Program-made: the position numbers and the translations under genes
Notes under the pieces: generated by a model
Databases searched by the model: none
The model's input: only the letters and a program-made list of their open reading frames with translations
Told to the model about the DNA's origin: nothing
Part shown: positions 14,842-21,339 of the stretch, piece after piece
Position numbering within the stretch: the stretch's first letter is position 1
Layout of the letters: each line of letters opens with the position of its first letter
From: a virus
Virus record (IMG/VR): IMGVR_UViG_3300029309_000232
Span: 1 to 29,922 of that record
Strand: one strand, 5' to 3'
DNA length: 29,922 nucleotides

Positions 14842-15929
14842 GATTCCTAGACCTGTTCAGTGGCATAGGAGGCTTTTCGCTGGGGTTAGAATCCGTCGGT
14901 ATGGAAACAGTTGCTTTCTGTGAGATGGATAAATTCTGTCAGAAGGTGTTAAAAAAGCATTGGCCTGATGTGCCGATACACTCAGATATAAAGGAGCTAG
15001 ATGGTTATGAGTACAGAGGAGCAGTTGAGCTTGTTTGCGGCGGGTTCCCCTGCCAGCCTTACTCCGTTGCCGGGGAGCAGAGAGGCTCTCTCGATGACCG
15101 CGCACTCTGGCCGGAAATGTTGCGAGTCATATCAGAGGTTCAGCCAACTTGGGTCATTGGCGAAAATGTTTCTGGAATCATCAACATGGAACTCGACAAC
15201 GTGCTATCTGACTTGGAAGCCCAAAGTTACCAATCACAATGCTTTGTACTTCCAGCTTGCGCCGTCGATGCCAAGCACAGAAGAGATAGAGTCTTCATTA
15301 TTTCATACGCCGACCGCCAAGGCGAACCAGATGAGCCCACACGAAGTCAAGAAAGGGAGCGGTTTTTGGCCAACTCCGGATGCAAGTCCGAGGGGATCCA
15401 GGGCAACGGATCTAGTGGTGAACGAGTCTACAGTTCAAAGAAGGAACAGCAGTCAGAAAAGAGGAATGGATCTACAGACAGCAGCCAAATTATGGCCAAC
15501 CCCGACAGCAAACCTATCTGGGGAGGCAGACTTCATGGAGAGTCTTGTAACGAAAGATGGGAAACCAGCGCAACCGGGGGAGAGAGCTTACAGTCCCAAG
15601 TCGGGAAAGCACACATCCATCAGTCTGAATCGAGCGGTCAAGATGTGGCCTACTCCCGTGGCACACGAGGCGAGGCTGGGTTATCAAGACAGGAGCCGTG
15701 GGAAGAAAGGAACTCAGGAGAGCTTGATTACAACGGTCATCAACAATCTCGGAGGGAGGAAGTCTGTGAGTGGCTCACTGAACCCGGCGTGGGTAGAGTG
15801 GCTGATGGGGTTCCCAATCGGACACACCGACTTAGAGGATTAGGCAATGCGGTTGTACCGCAACTCGTAGCCGAAATAGGTAGGATCGTTATGTACCACC
15901 ACGAGAACAACATTGACCCCAGAGGATGA
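14838..15929 (+). CDS. DNA (cytosine-5) methyltransferase
   Basis: From TTG 14838 the product reads MRFLDLFSGIGGFSLGLESV (motif I, AdoMet binding), then GGFPCQPYSVAG with the catalytic Cys72 (motif IV), GENVSG (motif VI), HRRDRVFI (motif VIII) and GLGNAVVPQ (motif X). All catalytic motifs are intact, so the enzyme should be active. The target-recognition region (about 160-330) is unusually polar and low in hydrophobics, and a second gene is read through it in another frame. The TTG overlaps the previous stop (TTGA); ATG 14787 is an alternative that would add 17 residues inside the exonuclease gene. No restriction endonuclease is nearby, so protection from host restriction is the likely role. 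Target sequence unknown. Confidence 0.88.
   Translation: MRFLDLFSGIGGFSLGLESVGMETVAFCEMDKFCQKVLKKHWPDVPIHSDIKELDGYEYRGAVELVCGGFPCQPYSVAGEQRGSLDDRALWPEMLRVISEVQPTWVIGENVSGIINMELDNVLSDLEAQSYQSQCFVLPACAVDAKHRRDRVFIISYADRQGEPDEPTRSQERERFLANSGCKSEGIQGNGSSGERVYSSKKEQQSEKRNGSTDSSQIMANPDSKPIWGGRLHGESCNERWETSATGGESLQSQVGKAHIHQSESSGQDVAYSRGTRGEAGLSRQEPWEERNSGELDYNGHQQSRREEVCEWLTEPGVGRVADGVPNRTHRLRGLGNAVVPQLVAEIGRIVMYHHENNIDPRG
15001..15843 (+). CDS. Nested gene in a second frame of the methyltransferase (280 aa)
   Basis: The frame opens at ATG 15001, 4 nt after a perfect AAGGAG, with a second in-frame ATG at 15007. It runs 280 codons inside the methyltransferase gene. The product has recurrent WPTP blocks (FWPTPDA, LWPTPTA, MWPTPVA) and ends LNPAWVEWLMGFPIGHTDLE. 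I recognise this ending and the WPTP repeats from phage proteins of unknown function encoded beside or within C5 methyltransferase genes. The ribosome site and family-like ending support real translation; a conserved shadow of the methyltransferase frame is the alternative. The role is unknown; a partner of the methyltransferase is a guess. Confidence 0.6.
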   Translation: MVMSTEEQLSLFAAGSPASLTPLPGSREALSMTAHSGRKCCESYQRFSQLGSLAKMFLESSTWNSTTCYLTWKPKVTNHNALYFQLAPSMPSTEEIESSLFHTPTAKANQMSPHEVKKGSGFWPTPDASPRGSRATDLVVNESTVQRRNSSQKRGMDLQTAAKLWPTPTANLSGEADFMESLVTKDGKPAQPGERAYSPKSGKHTSISLNRAVKMWPTPVAHEARLGYQDRSRGKKGTQESLITTVINNLGGRKSVSGSLNPAWVEWLMGFPIGHTDLED

Positions 15930-16137
15930 GGCTAGGGAAAATCGTTGGGCTGAGGAGATCAAATACTTTGCGGCAAGGGATGTATGGCGCAAAAGAACAG
16001 CAATCTGTCCGATCAGTAAATTAACCTGGCAAGAGTGGTGGGAGAAAAAATTCAACGACGACTACATGGCTTATGTAGCGCAAAAGAAAGAGGAAAGGCT
16101 TAAACCTCAGACGGCTTCTTTGTTTGATGATCTATGA
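15913..16137 (+). CDS. Small Trp-rich hypothetical protein (74 aa)
   Basis: TTG 15913 is the only useful start before MTPEDEARENRWAEEIKYFA, and overlaps the methyltransferase end by 17 bp. The protein is highly charged with several Trp (RDVWRKRT, TWQEWWEKKF) and ends SLFDDL, an acidic tip that could dock onto a DNA-replication partner such as the sliding clamp (QTASLFDDL resembles a QxxLF peptide). It is the last gene of the rightward operon. The function is not recognised. Confidence 0.6.
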   Translation: MTPEDEARENRWAEEIKYFAARDVWRKRTAICPISKLTWQEWWEKKFNDDYMAYVAQKKEERLKPQTASLFDDL

Positions 16138-16142
16138 AAGCA

Positions 16143-16165
16143 GAGACAGCCTTTTCGACTGTCTC
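16143..16165. other. Stable hairpin after the rightward operon
   Basis: GAGACAG (16143-16149) pairs perfectly with CTGTCTC (16159-16165) around a 9-nt loop, 5 bp after a stop codon. It has no T run and may protect the 3' end of the RNA or assist the terminator that follows. Confidence 0.45.
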
Positions 16166-16187
16166 CTCTTCCATAAGGGATAAAGAT

Positions 16188-16206
16188 AAGATCAAGAGGA
16201 TCTTTT
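16188..16206. terminator. Probable bidirectional terminator between convergent operons
   Basis: AAGATC (16188-16193) pairs with GATCTT (16199-16204), followed by two more T on the plus strand, with an A-rich left flank giving T on the minus strand. It lies 14 bp from the end of the leftward gene at 16221 and after the rightward operon. The stem is short, so strength is uncertain. Confidence 0.45.
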
Positions 16207-16220
16207 CACGATCTGATCGA

Positions 16221-16598
16221 TCAAGCTTCAGCAGTCTCGTGATCGTTGGTTTCAGATTCTTCACGCTCATCTAGTTTCCTTTCGATCATCTCACTGACCC
16301 AAGTCGTCATCCCCCAATAAGCCATGATTGCTGCGTAATGATTGAAAGATTCGGCCTTGTACTCTGTGTCCTGAATCATCTCCTCAGCAGCGTCATAGTG
16401 TTCATAGTGCATCGCATCAACAAACTGGTGAGCTTTATGATAGTAGATCACAAACTCGTGTTGATCGATGTACGGGTGAGCCTTATCCATAAAGTCTTCA
16501 AGATCTTCGCACTCTTCGCTGTACTCTGCCAACATTTCATCAGCCAAGCTTTCGACCGCCTCGTAACAATCCTTGTAGGTCAATCTCTCCTCACTCAT
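16221..16598 (-). CDS. Acidic hypothetical protein (125 aa)
   Basis: ATG 16598 overlaps the previous stop (TAATG) and follows GGAG by 8 nt; the longer frame from 16706 runs through the neighbouring gene. The product begins MSEERLTYKDCYEAVESLAD and is strongly acidic, with an aromatic-rich centre (YIDQHEFVIYYHKAHQFVDA) that recurs in phage proteins of unknown function. High negative charge raises a DNA-mimic idea, but nothing specific supports it. It is the last gene of a four-gene leftward operon. Confidence 0.65.
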   Translation of the reverse strand: MSEERLTYKDCYEAVESLADEMLAEYSEECEDLEDFMDKAHPYIDQHEFVIYYHKAHQFVDAMHYEHYDAAEEMIQDTEYKAESFNHYAAIMAYWGMTTWVSEMIERKLDEREESETNDHETAEA

Positions 16599-16957
16599 TA
16601 GTGAATCTCCTTCTGGATTTCGACTCTCATCGCAGCTACCAGATTTCTGATCTCTGGGTACATCATGCGAAACCGTTTCATATAAAGGGTGGTGTCTACA
16701 CCCCACAAGTTTTTGTTAACGGTTGCAACGACCGTTCTGATTGCGTTGTCAATTTCTCTCTCGTGGATCGCGTCTAGAGTTTGTTTGCTAGTCAGCTCCG
16801 GAATGATCAGATCGTACTTATCAACCATCTGCTCACAATCCGTACAAGTGATCGCGCCAAAAGAGAATCCATATAAGGTTTGTAGAGAACCGCACTTAGG
16901 ACATTGAACAACCTTGCCGTTGCGACCCGCTCTAGTATGTTTGTTTACTTTCTTCAC
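16598..16957 (-). CDS. Zinc-ribbon protein (119 aa)
   Basis: The start is GTG 16957 (MKKVNKHTRAGRNGKVVQCP) after a GAGGAGAGGG region. Residues 19-41 hold CPKC and CTDC, a four-cysteine zinc ribbon with a 15-residue spacing. The C-terminal half is helical (RTVVATVNKNLWGVDTTLYM, RNLVAAMRVEIQKEIH). Such ribbons usually bind nucleic acid or basal transcription and replication factors; a phage transcription role is possible. It is coupled to both neighbours. Confidence 0.7.
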   Translation of the reverse strand: MKKVNKHTRAGRNGKVVQCPKCGSLQTLYGFSFGAITCTDCEQMVDKYDLIIPELTSKQTLDAIHEREIDNAIRTVVATVNKNLWGVDTTLYMKRFRMMYPEIRNLVAAMRVEIQKEIH

Positions 16958-16959
16958 GA

Positions 16960-17094
16960 TTATTCCCTCTCCTCAGCTTCAAGATCTTCAGCTTCATTCG
17001 CACAATGAACACAAAGGAAATCATCTCCAACAAAGCTCATGCTGATTTCGTGATCTTCCTTTCCACAATGATCGCAGTTGTATAAATCGCTCAT
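16960..17094 (-). CDS. Zinc-finger microprotein (44 aa)
   Basis: ATG 17094 starts immediately after the stop of the upstream gene. The product begins MSDLYNCDHCGKEDHEISMS and contains two cysteine pairs, CDHC (7-10) and CVHC (28-31), spaced as a small zinc knuckle, followed by an acidic tail (EAEDLEAEERE). It ends 2 bp before the GTG of the zinc-ribbon gene, so two zinc proteins are made from neighbouring reading frames. Function unknown. Confidence 0.65.
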   Translation of the reverse strand: MSDLYNCDHCGKEDHEISMSFVGDDFLCVHCANEAEDLEAEERE

Positions 17095-17616
17095 CTAGCA
17101 GTCCCTCCAACCGTGTATTCTGGCCATGCCTATGATGTCATCTATCTGATCAATGGCGTTCATAACCTCCCATCCGCAACCGTTGATATCGTCATCGAAT
17201 GTTCCAGCGTCAATCATTTTTGCAAGCTTGATCGCGCCGTTCTTAGTCATGAGGCCAGTATCTACCTCTGCTTTGATTGACAGCTTAAGTTTTTCGTATT
17301 CCGTCAGTTTGTTAACGTGAACTTCTTTGAAGGCTTCCCATTGTTCTATATCCTCCTCCACGATAGTCCAGCACAAATCACAACCAATTATATAAAGGCC
17401 ATCTTCATTTGGTTCCACTGACTCAAGGTCTTCTACGACCTCTTCGATTCCTGCTTCTGACATCTTGGACAAGATATCTTTTTGCCAAGCGATTACCTCC
17501 TCCCAAACTTTTTTCGTAACCGCCGGAACTAACCAACCATTCCATTCACCAGCATCAAAGCCCTCAAAAACTTTGCTAGGCGCATAACCGCCGATGTTGA
17601 ATCTAACTCTTTCCAT
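17095..17616 (-). CDS. Hypothetical protein, first gene of a leftward operon (173 aa)
   Basis: ATG 17616 follows TAGGAG by 5 nt. The protein begins MERVRFNIGGYAPSKVFEGF, has a GEWNGWLVPAVTKKVWEEVI stretch followed by a strand-rich, acidic centre (DGLYIIGCDLCWTIVEEDIE) and a helical end. The layout resembles small phage proteins that carry a beta-rich N-terminus, but no family is recognised. It heads the zinc-protein operon. Confidence 0.7.
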   Translation of the reverse strand: MERVRFNIGGYAPSKVFEGFDAGEWNGWLVPAVTKKVWEEVIAWQKDILSKMSEAGIEEVVEDLESVEPNEDGLYIIGCDLCWTIVEEDIEQWEAFKEVHVNKLTEYEKLKLSIKAEVDTGLMTKNGAIKLAKMIDAGTFDDDINGCGWEVMNAIDQIDDIIGMARIHGWRDC

Positions 17617-17705
17617 GTCTACTCCTATCTAAGAACGTAAGCTTTATTGCCTACCCCTTTATTATGCACATTTATGCACAAATGTATACACCTAGTGTTA
17701 CTTAT
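17617..17705 (-). promoter_or_regulatory. Control region of the leftward operon
   Basis: This 89-bp gap contains TGTATACA (17683-17690) and, read on the minus strand, two direct TGCATAA copies 10 bp apart; the second includes CATAAT, a near-consensus -10. No convincing -35 is visible. The one-turn spacing of the repeats suggests a bound regulator. Confidence 0.4.
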
Positions 17706-18437
17706 TTACTCACTCTTTCCATCAAAGAGCCAGAACACCAACAGGTAGCGATCACCTTTTTCGACCGCTAATCCTCTGTGCATTTTGGTAAAGGAGGGAA
17801 ACATTAGTGCGTGTCCGTTAGGCAACGGCTTCAACACACCATGGTTGTGGAACTCTGTGCCACCACCGACGTAACCGCCAGTGTTAAGTGGAACGACAAC
17901 AGAGATGTCAGCAGAGTCATCATGATGCCAGGCTCCGGCTTGCTGACCCTCTGGATTGTAGTTCGCGATCTGAACTGACGCTATCTGAGCACAATCACGC
18001 TGAAACAAACTGTAGATCATCGGGTTGATCACATTCTGCACGACGAACCACATATTCCAATACAGCTCTGGGCAATGCTCTTCTAGCACGATCTCTGGTA
18101 TCTGTCGCAACGGATCCTCACTGGGATTCGGTTTAAACTCGATCTCCTTCTCCATCTGTTTGATCTCTTCAACCAGCATCTTGCAGAACTGTCTACGGAA
18201 CAAAGGGAATCTATATATGTCAGGGAACACAGACTTAGCCATCTGAGCCGCTGGGGTCGTTTCTAAGCGATTTCTCCCTAAATTGGCTCTGTACTTAGCA
18301 ATCAACGGTATCGAGTCTTGTACGGCCTTATATAAAGGCTGGTTTACCATCCAATGAGATTGGAGGCTCAACATATAGTTCTTGAGTTGATACATAGTGT
18401 TTTGCAAAAAAATGCCCAAGACTATACAATTTAACAT
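17706..18437 (-). CDS. 2-oxoglutarate/Fe(II)-dependent oxygenase
   Basis: The C-terminal half is a double-stranded beta-helix oxygenase: AWHHDDSADISVVVPLN with the H-x-D iron ligands (His171/Asp173 or His172/Asp174), GGGTEFHNHG, the distal ligand His220 in KMHRG, and Arg230 in GDRYLLVFW for 2-oxoglutarate. Residues 1-120 are helical and unassigned. Marine phages often carry such enzymes; substrates could be DNA bases, protein side chains or small molecules. No ribosome site is evident at 18437; Met15 (18395) is an alternative, as the upstream part overlaps the promoter of the divergent gene. It is separated from the downstream operon by 89 bp. Confidence 0.8.
   Translation of the reverse strand: MLNCIVLGIFLQNTMYQLKNYMLSLQSHWMVNQPLYKAVQDSIPLIAKYRANLGRNRLETTPAAQMAKSVFPDIYRFPLFRRQFCKMLVEEIKQMEKEIEFKPNPSEDPLRQIPEIVLEEHCPELYWNMWFVVQNVINPMIYSLFQRDCAQIASVQIANYNPEGQQAGAWHHDDSADISVVVPLNTGGYVGGGTEFHNHGVLKPLPNGHALMFPSFTKMHRGLAVEKGDRYLLVFWLFDGKSE
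18402..18430 (+). promoter_or_regulatory. Promoter of the ribbon-helix-helix gene
   Basis: TTGCAA (18402-18407), a 17-bp spacer and TACAAT (18425-18430) lie 29 bp before the ATG at 18460. It overlaps the 5' end of the divergent oxygenase gene, so regulation of one could affect the other. Confidence 0.5.
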
Positions 18438-18459
18438 CTTTTGATGAGGAATAGAACTG

Positions 18460-18639
18460 ATGGCAGATGAAGACGTTCAACAGAAACGCAAGTCGTTAGC
18501 TGTTGACTTAGATACCTATACCTTGCTTTGTGAGATCTGTGCCAAGAAAGACAGAAACAAGATTGCAGAGCTGAGGCGATTGATAAAGGGCGAACACGAT
18601 AAGATTTTTGATGAGAACTATGAGGGAGTGTGGGATTGA
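18460..18639 (+). CDS. Ribbon-helix-helix-like small regulator (59 aa)
   Basis: ATG 18460 is 9 nt after GAGGA. The product begins MADEDVQQKRKSLAVDLDTY, where KSLAVDLDTY is the beta strand expected of Arc/MetJ-type proteins, followed by two helices (TLLCEICAKK, KIAELRRLIKG). Such proteins dimerise and bind short palindromes. It may control its own divergent promoter region or the TGTACA boxes; neither is shown. Its stop overlaps the next start. Confidence 0.65.
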   Translation: MADEDVQQKRKSLAVDLDTYTLLCEICAKKDRNKIAELRRLIKGEHDKIFDENYEGVWD

Positions 18640-18917
18640 ATTTTTTTGGCAAGAAACGCAAAGAGATCCCGCAAACCTATCAGCCGATGTTGGAAGCCAA
18701 AGAGGTCATTGAGCTTTTTGGTCGAACCACATTACATCAGCAAGCTGCGTTGTTGCGTCTGATATCCAGAAACATAGCCATAGATGTCGATGGTCAAGTA
18801 ACCATGGGTTATGAGCTTGATTGGAACCTAGAAGGCGCGATGATCGTAGGAAGGCTCACAGAACCAGAAGAGATTATCCCAGCCCAGCAATCCCTCCCTG
18901 TAGTTGACGGCGCATAG
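18636..18917 (+). CDS. Small hypothetical protein coupled to the regulator (93 aa)
   Basis: I prefer TTG 18636 (MNFFGKKRKEIPQTYQPMLE) because GAGGGAG lies 7 nt upstream and the codon overlaps the preceding TGA; GTG 18630 is the alternative. The N-terminus is basic, followed by a helical region (EVIELFGRTTLHQQAALLRL) and a strand-rich end. There is no membrane segment. The last 44 bp overlap the end of the 821-aa late gene on the other strand. Function unknown. Confidence 0.6.
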   Translation: MNFFGKKRKEIPQTYQPMLEAKEVIELFGRTTLHQQAALLRLISRNIAIDVDGQVTMGYELDWNLEGAMIVGRLTEPEEIIPAQQSLPVVDGA

Positions 18918-21339
18918 CAAGCTCTTGATTCTCAGGTGATCCCAACAACGTCGGTGAGGGCATCGGCGGTCTGATCGTGGGCCTTGCTGTTTGTGGCAAC
19001 GGTTCAAAGGTCGGCATCTCTACTTGCGCTGATGGTTGCTCCTCTTCCTCAAACACCTCTTCATCTGGTGCTGGCGACTGCTCGATATCGTCTAGCTGTT
19101 GCATCATGTTTGCTCGGATGTCGTCAGGCAACGGATCAAAAACCATGCCCTCTCTTTCATCTCGGAACTGAGGCTTCAGTGCTGCTTGTGTGCTTGCAGA
19201 GAACAGTGGTCGGTTGCCACTCAGATAAGCTTGTCTTGTAGCATCCTTGGCAATCGATCTTTCCTCCATGGCTAAGGCTTGCTTTCTACCCATACCCAAA
19301 GCCTCAAAGCCAGGTAAGCTGAATAACCCACGCCTAGCCAAAGCACCCATAATTGTCCAAGCCGAACCGGATGGATTGTTGTTGATCTCAGCCCATAAAG
19401 TAGGCATTACATCATCTCTGAACTGCTGTATTCGTTTCAGCTCTTCTGGCGTAAACAGCTCTTCGATTACACCTTTGTTATTCTTGAAAACGCTGTTGTA
19501 ATTTTTAACAATTGCAGATCTAGTAACCGCCCGATCTTTGGATACAGGTAGTTCGTTGGTAAACCCACGAATCAAAGCAGCTTCTTTCATAAGCCTCTGA
19601 ACACGATCAAACTCATCTTCGGGCAAAAGTTCTCTGAGTCGTCTGATGACCAAAGGGACTGCATCTTTGCTACCTAATTGGTTGTGACCAAACAACGCTC
19701 CCATGACTTGATGCACGTTGTAATCTGAATCAGTAATTTGTTGGAGTATTTTATTTGCAGCTCTTTGTATGTCTGTTTTGGCTCCTACTTTCCCAGTGAG
19801 GCCGAGATATTCTCTATATACCTCGTTGGCTGCTTGCAGTTGTTCTAAGACCTCTGGATCACCGGACAACAAGCCTTTATCCACACTACCGAAAAGCTTG
19901 TCGTCAAACTTTTCTTTCATAAGTGTGAGTATTCTTTTTTCTGTCGGATCAGTCGTGGATCCTATCCTGCCGCCGAGTCGTTTCCTCAGATTGTTCAGCT
20001 CTTTGAGAGAAACATCTCTGAACTTATCTTGCTGTAACTTTTTCTTAAGATTAGCCAGCTTGTTATATTCTAGTTTCAGAGGGCCTTCTAAAAAATCCTC
20101 CAGATCCATACCGAACTCTGCATATGGGACATCGAGCATTTCGTCAATGACTTCAACAACGCCATCTGCTGTAGCTACGGGAGTTGGGTCAGCTTCATCA
20201 ACCGTCTTGAATAACTTGTTAGCTTCTTCTCGTTTCGCCTCTGCTCTCTGTTTGACTACCGGGCGTATCTCTTCTGTGGCTCTGCCCGGTATTTCTTTGA
20301 GATCAACCTCACGAGACATCCCCACACCAAACTCTTCGCCAAATGCCAGCGCATCCTCTGTAATTTCTTGAAGCTGTCGCTCATCAAACTCTCTGATGCC
20401 AACCGGATCGTCAGCCATGGTTCTCCTGAGCTCCGCTTCTTGTCCCAACTGCTCAGTGCCTCTTGGTGTCACACCTGTAGGTGGGGGCGCAGTTCTTTGT
20501 CCGACCGTCAGTGGGTATTTCGATGTTTGCTCAATATCTGGCTCAACCTCTTTCAAAACTTCTTCTTTGAAAACTGGCGGTAGCTCACTCTCTCTCACCC
20601 GTTCTGCTACCCGACCTTGTGCATTTTCTACGAAGTTACGAACCACCTGGCCAACGTAGGGTAGCCGTTTCACAACATCGGGTAAGACATCTGCACCCAC
20701 ACCAACTGCTGTAGCTGTACCTATTTCAGATCCGGTCTCAACCAAGGCCCTGTCCCTTGCGGCAGTTGTTTTCGGCGTAGCTGCTGTTTCCAAACCTGTC
20801 AAAGCGGTTTCGGTAGCGCCATAGCCAAGAGCGCCTCTTTTCGCAGTTTGCAGAAGACCTTTAGCCTGACCAGCATATTTTGTTGGCGCTGCGAATTTGA
20901 GGGTTTCGCCGAGAAACTCTTTGAAATCCATCATGCTCATACCGGGCTTATTGATATAGTAAGGAACATCGTTCCAAACTATCAGTGGCAAACCAAACTT
21001 ATCTTGATAAACCCCACCGTATCTGGGATCACCGCTATAGATCTCATCGAAAACCTCTGCCTTACCCACATCATCTCTTGCAGCCAATATTGGAATGTAA
21101 GAGAGAAACTGGTCTTTGAAATCTGCTTGATCACCGGACATTTCGGTGATCTCTGGTAAGTCTGGAAACTCTATCGGAACACCAATGCCAGTAATGTATT
21201 TACCTAACGCAGAAGCGCCACCTCTTACCCGATCAAAAATAGTTTCGTCGGGTTTTGGAGTAACTTGAGCTTGGGCAGCGCTGTCTTCGGTTGGTTCTCC
21301 CGATCCGACATAATCATCTGGATTAAATCTCGCACTCAT
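18874..21339 (-). CDS. Internal virion/ejection-type protein (821 aa)
   Basis: The product begins MSARFNPDDYVGSGEPTEDS and is long, charged and mostly helical (for example KLEYNKLANLKKKLQQDKFR), with an Ala/Gly-rich stretch at about 160-225 (GALGYGATETALTGLETAAT) that could enter membranes, and a Pro/Glu-rich tail. It shows no enzyme motif. Last gene of the late operon, it follows three other large internal-type proteins with a 4-bp ATGA overlap. By analogy with P22 gp7/gp16/gp20 and T7 core proteins, ejection with the DNA is inferred; direct family identity is not evident. Confidence 0.65.
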   Translation of the reverse strand: MSARFNPDDYVGSGEPTEDSAAQAQVTPKPDETIFDRVRGGASALGKYITGIGVPIEFPDLPEITEMSGDQADFKDQFLSYIPILAARDDVGKAEVFDEIYSGDPRYGGVYQDKFGLPLIVWNDVPYYINKPGMSMMDFKEFLGETLKFAAPTKYAGQAKGLLQTAKRGALGYGATETALTGLETAATPKTTAARDRALVETGSEIGTATAVGVGADVLPDVVKRLPYVGQVVRNFVENAQGRVAERVRESELPPVFKEEVLKEVEPDIEQTSKYPLTVGQRTAPPPTGVTPRGTEQLGQEAELRRTMADDPVGIREFDERQLQEITEDALAFGEEFGVGMSREVDLKEIPGRATEEIRPVVKQRAEAKREEANKLFKTVDEADPTPVATADGVVEVIDEMLDVPYAEFGMDLEDFLEGPLKLEYNKLANLKKKLQQDKFRDVSLKELNNLRKRLGGRIGSTTDPTEKRILTLMKEKFDDKLFGSVDKGLLSGDPEVLEQLQAANEVYREYLGLTGKVGAKTDIQRAANKILQQITDSDYNVHQVMGALFGHNQLGSKDAVPLVIRRLRELLPEDEFDRVQRLMKEAALIRGFTNELPVSKDRAVTRSAIVKNYNSVFKNNKGVIEELFTPEELKRIQQFRDDVMPTLWAEINNNPSGSAWTIMGALARRGLFSLPGFEALGMGRKQALAMEERSIAKDATRQAYLSGNRPLFSASTQAALKPQFRDEREGMVFDPLPDDIRANMMQQLDDIEQSPAPDEEVFEEEEQPSAQVEMPTFEPLPQTARPTIRPPMPSPTLLGSPENQELAMRRQLQGGIAGLG

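Noticed and set aside
16132-16272. A 46-codon plus-strand frame starting on the stop of the 15913 gene
   Set aside because: It runs through the hairpin and terminator and is antisense to the end of the 16221 gene; its Ser/Phe-rich product looks like a shadow.
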